Assembly (NCBI GenBank): GCA_026929865.2
Contig: CM049407.1
Span: 31,835,501 to 31,899,500, forward strand
Reading direction: 5' to 3'
Length of the DNA stretch: 64,000 nt
DNA from: Hyperoplus lanceolatus
Lineage: Eukaryota > Chordata > Actinopteri > Uranoscopiformes > Ammodytidae
Shown: positions 1 to 11,936 of the stretch, one piece after another
Numbering within the stretch: the first letter of the stretch is position 1
How the letters are laid out: each line of letters starts with the position of its first letter
Translations under genes and position numbers: made by a program
The notes under the pieces: model-generated
What the model saw: only the letters and a program-made list of their open reading frames with translations
Told to the model about the DNA's origin: nothing
The model's database searches: none

Positions 1-59
1 GTGGTTCATTGTTTTACTTTCATATGTGTTCCATTACACATCAGGTTGAACTTAACGAT

Positions 60-516
60 TAGTTTTGCTTTTAGTGGTAAGCTTTTAAGTGGAATAAAAT
101 GGTGACCGTTTTGATCGTATTTGCTATTAAAATGTATCACGTTGCTAATGAGCAGATGCTGTCTTTGAGACACAGAGGAGCGATTCACAACACTGCTTAA
201 TGGGCTTAAATTAACACCCGCCAAAGGCGGGTAAATGTTGTTTTAGGTGAGTATAAGTTATTGACTCTACCCCCCACCATGGCTTGTGAAAAATGTGTGA
301 CCGTGCGTCTATTAAACGTCACCAACGGTGATAAACGGAAAGGACACTGCTCTCTACATTAACACTCCTCCCATAACATTCACAACGAAATGCAAGGGTT
401 AAGGTTATGCAAGTTTTAAAATAGTTTATGTGCTTCAAAATGTATTTTTGTGCTACTGCATTTTTGTTGTTGCTTGCTAGCACCAGTGCTACCACTTATA
501 AAAATAAGTGTACAGC
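60..516. repeat. interspersed repeat related to the one ending near 14243
   Basis: The stretch around 100-235 is the reverse complement of 14055-14225, at about 80% by eye. Shared words include TTTACCCGCCTTTGGCGGGT and CATTTTAATAGCAAAT. The copy at 14 kb ends in GTACAGCCCTG and this one in GTACAGCCCTT at 516, which look like hAT-type ends. Outer limits are uncertain. Confidence 0.4.
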
Positions 517-688
517 CCTTAAGTAATTTCAAGTATGAAATACCCAAAAGGTTGAGCTACCACATTTTCAAGACAAATATCAAGAATTTATACATTTAAT
601 TGGGCCTTGTCAAAGCAGCATGCTAATGTTATAAGTTTACTTAAATATTTAATATACTATGTGTCTATCTGTTTTCTTGTTTTGACAG

Positions 689-1140
689 TGAGCTGGAACT
701 GTTGACGTTCTGCCTTAATAGAAACTTCAACGAGTAGGATTCTAAGAGGCTTCAGCAACACAAAGAATGGAAAGAGGTCCGGTGTTTCTTTTGATGCCTG
801 TTGCGGTTTGGTCTTTTTGATGCCCCCCCCCTCGACTGAAACTTATGAGGCTACTGTTGTTCAAAACCATGTAAATGTTATGACATTCACATTTAATTGT
901 ATCGGTTTGTCATTTGTTAACTTTGCTAATATATTTAGAGTTAAAAACAGTTCATTTCTCGTTCTCCTGTATAAAGTTCTCAAAACATTTTGCTATTATT
1001 TTGACACATTGATTCAACTTCTGTTAACATTTATAATATTTCTCTCGACTCACCTGTGGTCAAAAACGCAAGGCAAAACATTGCCAGTAGGCCAGGTTCA
1101 TTTGTGTCTTTTTTGGTAAAATAAATTTGGAGTTTCATGA
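689..1140 (+). other. possible terminal exon of an upstream gene
   Basis: A good acceptor (TTCTTGTTTTGACAG, ending 688) is followed in one frame by ELELLTFCLNRNFNE and a TAG at 735-737. About 390 bases later an AATAAA stands at 1121-1126. This could be the last 15 codons and 3' UTR of a gene entering from the left edge. I do not recognise the peptide, and the pattern could be chance. Confidence 0.25.
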
Positions 1141-1632
1141 GAAGGCCCTTAGGTGTGGTTACTTTTCGCTTCATATTATTTCATATCCAATCACAATGAT
1201 ATCCTTCTCAAAGTGTTTTCTACAAGACAAAGGTAAATTATTGAATTACAATTATTTAATGAGTAAGTTTTTATAATGCACTAAATTCATTGAAATAATT
1301 GTCTTGGTGCAGTCCCTGGAGATATAAAGTAAATGTGGAGTTAACACTTTTTTGTTAGTTATATCTATGTGGTAAAATGTGTATAAGATTCATCATAATG
1401 GGAAGAAGTATCATATTCATATGAAAATTGAACACTCTTAACCTGTACACACTTTCCTAGTAAATTTAAGCCAGCACTTTACTATTTTTACAATGATTCA
1501 TCATAATAAAATAGTCCAAATGCTACACAAGGAAGTTTATTTTACTTGATATAGCACAATTCATACACACTAACCTAAAATGTACACACTAGTGAGTGTC
1601 ACATCATTATTTGATTTGGTGTGGAAAAGTAA

Positions 1633-1647
1633 AAAATAAATAAATAA

Positions 1648-1678
<31 letters not shown>

Positions 1679-1690
1679 CACACACAGCCC
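1633..1690. repeat. AT-rich microsatellite
   Basis: TAAA repeats run into a (TA)n tract of about 13 units, then a short CA run. Confidence 0.9.
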
Positions 1691-1846
1691 TGGAAAAAAA
1701 ATAAGAGACCAATCAAAATGATAATAAACTACTGACAAATTCCAATAAATGTTTTGTCATTAAGAGCATTTTCAATAAGTTATATAGAGATGAAGATTGA
1801 AGAAAAAAATCCAGACTTTTCTCTTTATTTTTCCCAGAGCTGTATA
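1686..1846. mobile_element. miniature Tc1-type element
   Basis: Left end CAGCCCTGGAAAAAAAATAAGAG and right end CTTTTCTCTTTATTTTTCCCAGAGCTG are inverted and inserted at TA. This is the common fish miniature Tc1 form with the 'CAGCxCTGGAAAAA' end. It abuts the next element at 1849. Confidence 0.6.
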
Positions 1847-1848
1847 TA

Positions 1849-2335
1849 CAGTGGCTTGCATAAGTATTCATACCCCTTGGAACTTTTCCACATTTGTGTC
1901 AGATTACAACCACACATACATTTATTTAATTTGGATTGTATATGCTATAAACCAATACAAAGTGGCGCATGATTGTGAAGTGGAATGAAAATGAAAGGTG
2001 GTTTTAAAAGAATTATAAATAAAAAATTGAAAAGTGGCGTGGAAAAGTATTCAGCCCCCCGAGTCAATACTATAGAATCACCTATCGCTGCAATTACAGC
2101 TGCAAGTATTATTGGCTATGTATCCAACAGCTTCGAACATCTAGAGACTGATATGTTTGCCCATTCTTTACAAAATAGCTTGAGCTTTAGATTCAGAGGA
2201 AGATTGGATGAAGAGTGTCTGTGATCAGCAATTTTCAAGTATTTCCAGATATTCTCAGTTAGATTTAGGTCTGGACTTTGACTGGGCCAAAATGTGAAAA
2301 GGTTAAAGGGGTATGAATACCTTTACAAGCCACTG
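1849..2335. mobile_element. non-autonomous Tc1/mariner element (CAGTGGCTTGCA ends)
   Basis: 487 bp with inverted ends CAGTGGCTTGCATAAGTATT and its complement ...AAGCCACTG, flanked by TA on both sides. The 'CAGTGGCTTGCA..AGTATTCA.CCCC' end is a familiar Tc1-derived fish repeat. There is no transposase frame. Confidence 0.8.
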
Positions 2336-2495
2336 TAATGTAAATGATCTTGTAGTTATACAATCCATTTCACTGTTCATTTCAGTAACGCCCAGGCTCT
2401 GGTAAAGCCAAATGGTGAGGCTAGGGCATGACATCCACTAGTTATCATAAATTGTGATTATATCATACTTTTTTTTATTTAAGTAAATTCAAATA

Positions 2496-3619
2496 GGGGA
2501 AGGTGGGGTGATTTGTGCATTTTGGAAGTTGCAAAACCCCTTGTTTCTAGAAAACCGTGGAAGAAATTGGAAATGTGACCACATATTTAAGAAGAGCCAT
2601 CCATTTGACTCATCCTGTAAAGAAGGGAGACACAAGGAATAAGATATAAGCACATTTAAGCTCAAAAAACTGTGTTTTGCCTTTCAAAGTAAAATTTCCA
2701 TGATCAAGGTTTTTTGATTATTGTGTCTGAACAATTATAGACACGTTTGAAAACATTTGACACATGTTTTAGTGCTTTGGTATGCTACACTTTGAGTCTA
2801 TATAGTTAGCACAATGTCAACCCTAAATTGCTGCATCATGCCTATTATCCAAAATTCTGGGGATGGGGTGATTTGTGCGCAAGGGCCTGGGTGAGTTATA
2901 AGTAAGTAAGTAAGTAAAATGTATTTATAAAAGCACATTTATGACAGTTTGCACTGTCCAAAGTGCTGTACATAGTGCATTCAGTAGGTAAACAATGAAG
3001 GTAAAATAACAATAACCAAAATAAAAGACGTAAAGCCCATACATCCACATAAACACAGATAGTAGTGCAGAGGTAAGTAAGTAGTGCAGAGGTTAATGGG
3101 GAGGAAACACCAGGGTGTACATATGGGTTTTGAGCCTTGATTTAAAGGCAGAAATGTAGGGGGAATCACATTTGTCAGGTGGCAGTTGGTTCCACAAGCA
3201 CGGAGCAACTAGTGCAAAGTACATTTCTGAGAGTTGTGCCAGTGGCATGGCTGTATACGCTGGTCACCAAAAGAAAGTGATAGTCTACAGTAGCTCAGGA
3301 GAGAGTGACATCTCAATTCCACTTAACGACACCACTGATGAGAGTTCAGATGGCCAGAAAGATGATGATGGTGACTTTGTCATTGTGACACAATGACGCA
3401 CAAATCACCCCACTACGTGGGGTGATTTGTGCGACAAGACAACTTTTTTTCCGAAAGCTATATTTCTTAAACAGTTCATTCCAGATCCAAAGTTTTTATT
3501 GCCAGGGATGCACAACATCCTGAAATATATGTACATATTTGAGTTGGAGACATAACTGTCAAGGCCTCACTTTAAAATCACTTTGAGTAAAAAGTTGCAC
3601 AAATCACCCCACCTTCCCC
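2496..3619. mobile_element. G-end TIR element A with iterated end motif
   Basis: The ends GGGGAAGGTGGGGTGATTTG and its complement are flanked by TA. The 14-mer GGGGTGATTTGTGC recurs at 2505, 2865 and 3419 on the + strand and at 3398 and 3597 on the - strand, two copies forming a head-to-head pair at 3398-3432. A LINE/SINE-like tail (2903-3235) is inserted inside. No intact coding frame was seen; a 74-codon acidic frame at 3172-3396 is unrecognised. Confidence 0.65.
2903..3235 (-). repeat. LINE/SINE 3' tail fragment inside element A
   Basis: It begins with (TAAG)n, then 'atgtatttataaaagcaca', a typical fish LINE or SINE tail on the - strand, followed by sequence of the 'gtggcagttggttccacaag' type found upstream of such tails. 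Confidence 0.5.
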
Positions 3620-3867
3620 TACAATACAAATAATTAGATAATTATTATCTATAAACTTTTTTTTAAAGACATGGATGTCATCGACACTCATTTAAAAAAT
3701 GTAAAACCCCTCAAAAGAGATCTATATTAATAATAACAATAGTGTATAATATGGTCATATTAATCAATATAATATCATTCTAATAATTGTGTAAGGGTTT
3801 TTAGTTCCTGTCACATATTTACTCACTCTGGGCATTTTTTTTTGTACTCTTTCTGAAAGTCTTGAAG

Positions 3868-4131
3868 CAGTGTTTACCCTAAATTCATTGTACAGAAGGG
3901 ATGTTGTGGCCCACTGTAATGCTGTTTGATGAGGCAGGTGATGTGTAACTTAGACAAAGGGGAGGGAAACAGCATGCCCCTCTGTCCAACCCCAATGTTT
4001 TGGGAAGTAGGGCAATTAAAGAAAATATTTCTAACATTTGAAGTTGGTTTTACAAGTTACGCAATTGCGAATTTAAACAAATATAATATGCACCCAAATG
4101 CTGCTATGCCTCAATCTTAGGGTAAACACTG
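3868..4131. mobile_element. short TIR element (CAGTGTTTACCCTAA)
   Basis: 264 bp between CAGTGTTTACCCTAA and its complement TTAGGGTAAACACTG. The ends resemble hAT-type miniature elements of vertebrates. No clean 8-bp duplication was seen. Confidence 0.5.
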
Positions 4132-4349
4132 CTCAGTAACAGCACAACCAGGTCTACACGCAGGAATAGGTCTTCCTTCCTGCTCTCAGGGCTTTTCTCC
4201 AAGGCTGCAGCTGAAACATGGACATATTTGCTGGACCATGGACCTAATAAAAGAAGGACACTGAATCTTAACATGGCAGCCTGTTAAATTTGAAGCAGAT
4301 ACTTTCTTGTTAAGATCACTACAGCTCTTTAATCATCAAAGACACCCTT

Positions 4350-5116
4350 ACACATTGTGACAATCAACCCCATCAAGGGGTTGGTTGTCATACACTATGG
4401 GGTTGTTTGTCACAATGTTATCTTAATGGGAATAATCTTGAAAAGAAGGAAAGGAAGTAGAACTAAATTTGAAAATGCAATTGCATTGTCAAGTTGACAA
4501 ATAGGCCTATATAACTTACTGTAGCCTTGGCAGCTGGTCTAGTTTGGGATGCACTGGGTTGTTTTGATTTTGTTGCCCTTTTTTCCTTTGCATGCTAGCT
4601 GCCTTTTCCTGCTCTGTTCTATCCTTCTCTGGGGTGTCAGTGAGGATACAGCTTGACAATTTATTTCGTTATTGGGTTCCTTTTCTGGCTGTAGCCTTTG
4701 GATAACTTGTGACAACCAACCCCCCCAAAAATGTGACGACCAACCCCAACTTGAATTTTTTGCTAGCATCAAGGCCAACAACCATCTGAAAACTAATTAG
4801 TTTGCTAACCACAATCTAAACTATAGTTTACCCTTCACACTTTTTATGGGTAACAAGTGTTTTGTTATAAACCCATTCTATAAAAGCCTAGAAGAAAAAT
4901 ACTGAGGAGCTAAATATTTTCAATTTGACATGAAAAAACACAAACAGTCCTCTCACCTCAAACTCAGCAGTCTAACTCCAAGGAAGACTATGTAGGTGAC
5001 CTCTGATCCCAATTCTGGATATTTACATACCAAAATTTCACAGACAGCGCCTTCTGGTTCCGAAATATAACGATGGTGACAACCAACCCCTGTGACAAAT
5101 TACCCCGTTCTCCCCT
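4350..5116. mobile_element. G-end element B, partial
   Basis: The right end, read on the - strand, is GGGGAGAACGGGGTAATTTG preceded by TA. The motif GGGGTTGGTTGTCA or its complement recurs near 4355, 4378, 4400, 4712, 4736 and 5077. The left terminus is not clear. Its arrangement parallels elements A and C. Confidence 0.45.
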
Positions 5117-5524
5117 ACATACATCCACACATGTCCACATACATACAGATCTTCCCGATGTATTATTCAGATTCACACCGTAGATGTTTCCATCGAAGAA
5201 ACATAATATATGTTAAAAGAGATTTGAATAAATCAAATGTCAGTACACGGTCAAGGCTCTGCAGACTGGCATGTAAACAGTAAACCCCTTAGTACACACA
5301 CACATCATGGACAGGCATTGGGTCATAAGAAGACATTATCTGATCCCAACAAAAGAAAAAACAGCTAGAAGACAAGAATCTCGGAATCATCGACTCAACC
5401 CCTAATATACTCTAACTCATGTTACCCAATGCGTGCATATCATTTCCTGCAACGTTTTTTTTTTTAAACGTTGCCCTCCCCTTCCTCTCCTCTTTAAACA
5501 ATGAACACAATTAGCAATATACAA

Positions 5525-5525
<1 letters not shown>

Positions 5526-5577
<52 letters not shown>
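5526..5577. repeat. (ATA/TAA)n microsatellite
   Basis: About 17 perfect AAT units. They create long, meaningless Ile/Tyr runs in translation. Confidence 0.95.
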
Positions 5578-5580
<3 letters not shown>

Positions 5581-6737
5581 GTAAAAAATATATATATATA
5601 ATTGTTGTGATAGCTTGAGGTAGGACCCAAAAGCAGAACAGATACCAGGGGCCTATTGCATAAAAGTGGAATAAAGACATCCAGGATGATTGATAAAGCC
5701 AGCCTTGACAAAGTCTAGCCTGGGCACTTTGGATTGTCAGTTGCATAAACGCCAATCCAGGATGTAAAGGGGACGCTTTGTCAAGCCAGGTGTAAGTAAA
5801 TAGGCTCGTTCGACCTGTCGCCGTCTTGCTAAGACCTGCGCAATTATGACGCTCATCTTGCTGAGCGCACTGCATTATGGTTAGACTTTTTGTCCCACTT
5901 GCACCCGCGGCTGGCTGCGGCTCGGCTGCTTGAGACTTTGAAGTCCCGCGGGATCAAGACGGACACAGACACTGGAGCAAGTCGCTGCAGTTGCTCCCCA
6001 CGGGCTGCGGGAGCGAAATGTCTGATGGGAAACGTCTTGCTGACAGGCGCAGCTGAGCGCTAATTGGGAGTTTAAACCCCGTGCCTTTGATGCGTTACCC
6101 CAATTGGTTAGGCAAAAGTCTGACATCACCGCTCAAAATTAAATTACGATCCATTCTTTTTGATTTTAATGTATGTTTAATCATAGGCCGCCACAGTATG
6201 CATTTAAGCAGAAATATACTTAATCAGAGTTAAACCTCCACTGATCTAAACCCTTGTCATAGAAATAATTTGGATGTGTAACTCTCCTGTATAGATTTAT
6301 ATAAAAGTGAACACAAACTTGAGTCACATAAGATCTTGGTGAAGTGATATCTTTATACCATTAAGATTAAATCATAGGCTTATTTCAAGTGATCTAAATG
6401 GTCTGGGAATTGTATTTTACATGTAGTGTCGCAAAGCCAGACCAAAACTACAACAAGTAGGCTAGTTTGTTTGTTGTTACACATCATAATAAAGTTCATC
6501 ATATCCATCTCTACAATAATAATAAGGGATCTTATCTTAGACCTTCTTTAACTTTATTTAGGCCGATCATATTCGTTATGTGAAGGGAGAAATACTAAAC
6601 CTCCTTTATTTGGATTTGTAAATTATTCTTTATCACTTAAAAGTAGGTTTTCTAGTAAAGTAACAAGAAAGATAAAGATGTGTGGAGAATGGGTATATTA
6701 TGTCTCGTTTCTTGTTTTGAAAATGCCCCTCGCTTTT

Positions 6738-7030
6738 AAAGTGTTTACTCGTCTTTGTGTTGTGTTCTGCTTCTAATCGGTTGTAGCTCTTCTACGAATA
6801 TGTTTCTAATAGGCCTTCAAAATAAAACTAGAAAACGAACTGCATCCGCAACAAGGACGCTACTTCCGACGGAGCTTCAGTCAGGCTTTTCCGTCACTCC
6901 CCCGACTGCACTCGGCTACTCTCGTCTACTTTCCAGACGAGCTACAACGGAGGTCGAACGAGCCTATTCTGTTAAGTGCCAGCCCACAGCTTTCAGAAGT
7001 AGACCCAAAGATCGAACACAGATTTACTGA
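6738..7030. repeat. repeat block shared with 26779-27040
   Basis: The two copies share a nearly identical string from 'gtgttctgcttctaatcgg' through 'aaaataaaactagaaaacg' to 'ttccagacgagc'. The 26.8-kb copy carries an extra block of about 30 bases in the middle. Neither has a recognisable product. Confidence 0.7.
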
Positions 7031-7191
7031 TGGAAAAATGGAAAAGACGGCCCATTTTCCCACAATGCCTTGCTAGTTTAAACCGTAAGTCAGGGGGCAG
7101 TTCATTTCATACAGTATATGTATTCTCTGCCAACTGTTCCTGATGTCCCTGCATTGTTTTATGATAAAATAGTTGACAATGAGCAGTCTGC

Positions 7192-7410
7192 AGGTGCATC
7201 TAAAAAAATTAATATCATGGAAAGTCCATTCAAAAAGTGAAACTTTCATAGATTCATTACAAGAAGTGAAATATGTCAGGCCTTTTTTTGGATGATTGAT
7301 TGATCATGGAATAAAAATCCAGTATTTAAAAATATTAGAATGTTACATACAACCAATCAGAAAAAGGATTTATAATACAGAAATGTCGACCTTCTGAAAA
7401 GTATGTTTAT
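7192..7410. mobile_element. Tc1-like element, left-end fragment
   Basis: It starts CAGGTGCATCTAAAAAAATT and runs through 'aaagtgaaactttcatagat' to 'ttctgaaaagtatgttta', the left terminal repeat of a common fish Tc1 family related to the full copy at 15200. The rest of the element is missing. Confidence 0.7.
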
Positions 7411-7704
7411 TCTAGATTAATTTCACTTCATGTGTAATGAATTTCTGGAATAAATTTAAATTTCACTTTTTGAATTCAATTACAGAAAAAAGGAATTTTT
7501 CATTGATATTGAATTTTGTTTCAGATGCGCCTCGATATAGTTATAAGTACAAAGTGAATTTATTTGACCCACACTTGCAACGTCATCTGCCATCGATAAT
7601 CAATTGTATAAATATAGCCTGCAATATGAACAGACTATCACATAAATTATTATAATTTATATCATTGCATCTTAATCTAATTATAATTAAGTTAATTATA
7701 AATG

Positions 7705-7925
7705 GTTCAGGTTAAAGCGGCTACGAGTAACATTTAAATATCTTTTAAACTGCCTCATGTTTCCTCTCATAATCATAAATTACCTTTAACAGCAAACGAG
7801 ACCATCAGTGCAAAGAAAGACGTTTTTATATAGTTTTTATTACTGCATTTGATCTGGTCGTACACCCAGTCCGATTTTCGGTTCACGCGTGCATGCTCAC
7901 ATATCCGTATTGGTCGCAGATTTCA
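7705..7925. repeat. repeat block shared with 63150-63345
   Basis: A direct repeat of 63150-63345 ('agtaacatttaaatatctt', 'cctttaacagcaaacga', 'tttttatatagtttttatta'), about 90% by eye. After 7925 there is a lysine-rich degenerate frame near 8022-8066. It is probably a dispersed element of fish genomes. Confidence 0.6.
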
Positions 7926-8811
7926 GTGTGGCGCAGGAACGTGAATTGAGAAGCCTATCCCTCCAGGTGAGGGAAGGGGAGCGGTGAGCCTTGTTTGAGA
8001 CAGTTATTTGTCGTCATAATGACTGATAACGGGGCTGAACCATCAAAGAAAGAAAAGAAAATGCAATGAAGAAAAGCTAAAAGGGAGAGTGATAGTCGGG
8101 CGGGAGGGCGTTGCCAAGCAACGTATACACAATTTCACGCAGCGAAACTAGACTGCAGTGTTTACTCCTAAATGAATGAGCGGTAGCCTACTAAATCAAA
8201 GTTTACTTTGCCTCACCAGCATCATCAGATGACCATTATTCATCTGAAATAGTCATTATTTACAACATAAACACATTACCTCATCGTGATCCATACTAAC
8301 TAACTGCCATCTCTCGTTCATTCGCTTTGTATGAGGACACGGGGACTCGTTCAGCTCCGTGAGAGGTGACAATGCATCAACTCATTGCAATCAGGTGTGT
8401 TTAGCACTTACTGCCATTAGTTGATGCTGTGTCACCCATAGACTCACGGAGCCGAAAAGAGTCCGGTGCCCTCACACTTTCAACACACGGACACGCACCA
8501 TATTGCTTCCTGATTATTTGAATCTTGCACTCCCTGCACGAGCTACAAAACAGCTTCACGACAGCTGGCGTCGTAATAATACTACCGCTTTTGTTCAAAG
8601 GTGTCGCCAACGTGCCGACTTACTCGTAGTAGCTTTAAATAAATAAAAAAGAAGAACTATTTAACTAAATGACAATGCAGTCTTTTATGTCGTACCTTAA
8701 AACAGGCTAATGAAAATAAAGCAATACAAGGAAGATCATGGAATAACTGTTAAACGCCTTGATTTCAGATCGGAGTGACAGCTGACTGAGCCAATCAGGC
8801 AACAGAATAAG

Positions 8812-8862
8812 TTTATCCTTTACGTTTAGCCTGGTCGGGACCAGGCTAAACGTAAAGGATAA
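8812..8862. repeat. perfect short palindrome
   Basis: Two 25-nt arms (TTTATCCTTTACGTTTAGCC plus TGGTC and its complement) around a 1-2 nt centre, just inside the right end of the composite element. Confidence 0.85.
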
Positions 8863-9000
8863 ATCTCCATGGTAACTTATGTCCCTCCGCTTTTATGCAA
8901 CCGGATCATGGCTAACGCAAGCCAGGATAACCGAAATATCCTAGGTTAATCCCTTATCCGAGTTTTATGCAATAGGCCCCCTGGTAGTCAGTTTAGAACA

Positions 9001-9442
9001 ATGTGTATTTAGGCTGGCAGGCAGGACACTGGACGGCTGAATGGCGCGGCGAGCAGAGGCAAGTGGATATCCGGAAACCCGCAGGCAGGCGAGCAGGAAA
9101 GGTGAACAGCGGAGGCAACTGGCACAGAAGAAAAGAGGAGCAGAGTTAGACAAACTCCAACTGGAGACATGAAAGAAAATAACAAACATAGATTTCCTGA
9201 TCTCGGGTAATTACCGCTCTGGTACGCAGTATACTCTGGCGCTGAATGACTGGAGTCCACAGGTTTAAATAGGGAGCCCTGATTAGCCCAACGATCCACA
9301 CCTGGAACAGCCTGCCCTGGAGTGCCACCACGCCCACATGCCAACAGGGAGGCCGACACATGGAACAACAAAACAAAGGAGAGACAGACGAGGGAAAACA
9401 CACATAGGAGAAGGAGAGACTGCCGAGCCGTGAGTCATGACA
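9001..9442 (-). mobile_element. possible solo LTR, Gypsy-like (fossil)
   Basis: On the - strand the stretch starts TGTCATGACTCACGG and ends ...TAAATACACA, with a TATTTAAA promoter-like box inside. This fits a fish Gypsy-type LTR of about 440 bp standing alone. No neighbouring internal region or clear target duplication was seen. It is old and non-coding. Confidence 0.4.
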
Positions 9443-9539
9443 ATAATAATAATAATAATAATTCAAAAAAAAAATTAAATAAAAAGAAAATAAGTTAAAA
9501 AATAAATTACGTAAGTAATGCTAGTAATGTACACTTAAG

Positions 9540-11936
9540 TTATGACCGGGTTTTATCCGTTCCATATTTATTCCTTTTTTTTTCTCCTTCTCTCTTCTTT
9601 TCTGTGGAATATGCTTGGTCACTATCTATTGTTAATGTAGTCCAGGAATGGGGTCCATGTGGTTAGGAAGGAATTATATTGTCCAGTTAGTCTGAATGTG
9701 ACCCTTTCACAGCTTGCCATGTCTGCCATTAGTTCAATCCAGTCACAGAAGGATGAAGGGGTGACTGATTTCCAATTCCTCAGGATAATTCTACTTCCTG
9801 TTAAAATGGCCAGTCGGCACCATGATTTTTTTCCCCCGTGCACTTAGTATTATTCCCAGAAGACAGAGTGCTGGGCTTTTAGTTAGGTTGACATTAAACA
9901 AAACATTTTAAAGGTATACTATTTTACTCCACAGGTCCCTTACTTAACACACTCATACAACATATGCACCATTGTTCCAGTTTCATTTTGGCAACGCCAA
10001 CATTTATCATCGTTTCTTAACTTGAGTCTGGCCATTTTGCTTGGGGTCCAGTAGGCTCGATGGAGGATTTTATAATTTGTGTATTGTGTTTTGATTTCTC
10101 GAGCAGTTGTGTGCCAGCTAGATATGGCTTCCTTCCACTGTTGTTGTTCTATATTTTCTCTTATATCTTTCTCCCAAACTAATTTAAGACTATTTAATTT
10201 TGGCGCATTGGAATCTCTAATGTAATTGTAAAATAGTGAGGCACCACCTTTTTTGAGGCTGGCATGATGAAGCACACGTTGTATTTCAGTGTTAGGGTCA
10301 GGTCCAGAGCTCATGATTGACAGGAGACAGTGACGTAACTGGAGATATTTCCAGAAGTCAGTATTTGTCAGATTGTAATGTTGTTTCAAATGTTCAAATG
10401 TTACCATATGGCTCTTGTCGTATAAATCCCCCAAGTGTAAAATTGCCACTTTGGCCCACTGGTACCAGCAAAATGGCTTTTTGGCTATTCTAATCTTTGA
10501 ATTGAACCATATTGAAGCTTCAAGTGTAAGTGATGGGTTAGTATTAACATGACAATGTACCATTTTCCTAGCCTGGAAATCCAGACCCTGATATCTTGAA
10601 CGATAGAGGGTCTGGCCACGATCAATAGTAATTTCCAACTCAAGGGGCGGCTCCTACTCGTGCATTTCAAATGCCACTGCACGCAGTTGGATAGCACTAC
10701 AACCAATCAGAGCGATGCACAAGGTGCGATGCACAGCTGTTCGTTTAGCGAACAGCTGTTAAACTGTTAAATTAAACGTTTGCCGTTGTCGGTCGGCAAA
10801 ACAGAACATTCCACTTACTTGCTAATGAAAGATTTGAGTGCCGTCTTCCAAATCGTTAAGGGTCGAGGCCAAAGCAGTCTCAAACTCACAACATATCCGC
10901 AGCCATCTTTGATGTTTACTATCACGGCTTAGACGTCGCATGCACGTCACTGTCGTCATCCGGTTACGTCCTCCCCAGAGTACCATATAAAGGGCTCTGG
11001 CGCGCCCATATTATATAGAACCAATTGAAACCATAGCCAGATTTCTGGTTTTCTTGATAAAGCTTCAACGGAGCCTGTCCAGACCAACACGCGCAGCAAA
11101 TTTAATTTGCCAGCGCCTAGTGGCAGGTCTGGGAATGCCAGGCTACCATTTTCCATCTTTCCCTTGTAAATTTGAGCACAGGATCAAGAACCACATAAGA
11201 CATGCTTTTCTGTGTCACAAAAGTTTCTTTACTAAAAGGATAAAGTAGTTCTTTCTCAATTTGTACCCAGACAGGGACTCTGTGATGGGACAGGTTATAT
11301 TTTGATGTTTGGGCAAGTGAGAATGAACTTTGATACCAATCTAATCTAGGAAGGGATAGTCCCCCACTATTCTTAGCAGAGTATAACTTGGTACGATTAA
11401 ATAGAGGCTTTTTACCTTGCATGAGCAGGAAAGAGATTGGCAACATATAGGTTATGTAGTTGACCTTTGGCATTATGATAATTTTTATTAAGTTAATCCT
11501 GATACATTTAGCTTGCTCCAATTAAGTATTAGGGACTCAATGTTTTGTATAATATAATTTTTTTAATGTTGGACATAAGTTTAATACCAAGATACGTCAT
11601 ACCTGAGGGAACCAATCTAAACGGCCATTGAGTGCAAAGTTGTGTGGCGATGTTTGATATGGGCATTAGGCTACCTCTGAATTGGTCCAGTTAATTCTAT
11701 AACCTGAGATCTTGCAGAACCTATCGATCAGGGAACTAATTATGGGGACAGTTGTTTCTGGGTTGCTTGAGACCAATAAAATATCGTCCGCATATAAAAA
11801 CAGTTTATGTTCCTGATGACCTGCTGTAACCCATTTGATATTTACATTGTTAAGTATAGCAATGGCTAAAGGCTCAAGGGCAATTGCAAAGATGAGGGGG
11901 GGAAGTGGGCATCCCTGCTTGGTGCCTCTATTGCCG
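9540..11936 (-). mobile_element. L1/Tx1-like LINE, 5'-truncated, split by a TIR element
   Basis: The - strand carries reverse transcriptase blocks: GTKQGCPLPPLIFAIALEPL and YADDILL at 11936-11666, and the thumb/connection region at 11521-11155. It then carries the C-terminal region with a CxxC zinc knuckle (CWRCQN, 10568-9940) and the last ~70 residues at 9843-9622. The order 11.9 to 9.6 kb is that of an L1-type ORF2 with the endonuclease end missing. A 577-bp element interrupts it at 10569-11145. Frames are broken at several points. The 5' side is cut off at 11936 by a different repeat. Confidence 0.85.
10569..11145. mobile_element. hAT-type miniature element inside the LINE
   Basis: Ends TAGCCTGGAAATCCAGACC and GGTCTGGGAATGCCAGGCTA are imperfect inverted repeats. 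CCATTTTCC occurs directly on both sides (10560-10568 and 11146-11154). Removing the insert restores the LINE reading WKMVHCH at the join, which shows insertion after the LINE. Confidence 0.85.

Larger units (their letters stand above)
5645..8987. mobile_element. TIR-bounded composite, ends CCAGGGGCCTATTGCATAAA
   Basis: The left end CCAGGGGCCTATTGCATAAA (about 5645) matches the complement of the right end TTTTATGCAATAGGCCCCC..TGG (about 8985). Both ends continue into similar 'agccagg/ccaggat' sequence. No target duplication is certain. The 3.3-kb interior is a collage: a Tc1 fragment (7192-7410), a block also found at 26.8 kb and a block also found at 63.2 kb. No transposase frame was seen, so the family is not assigned. 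Confidence 0.5.

Noticed and set aside
808-1119. 103-codon + strand frame rich in Phe/Leu
   Set aside because: AT-rich chance frame; it has no domain and overlaps the possible 3' UTR.
5417-5875. 152-codon open frame on the - strand with a long isoleucine run
   Set aside because: The run is the translation of the (TAA)n microsatellite, the flanks are repeat sequence and there is no family resemblance.
9009-9466. Overlapping - strand frames of 106-130 codons
   Set aside because: They lie in the LTR-like repeat in two frames at once, with leucine/cysteine-rich chance composition.
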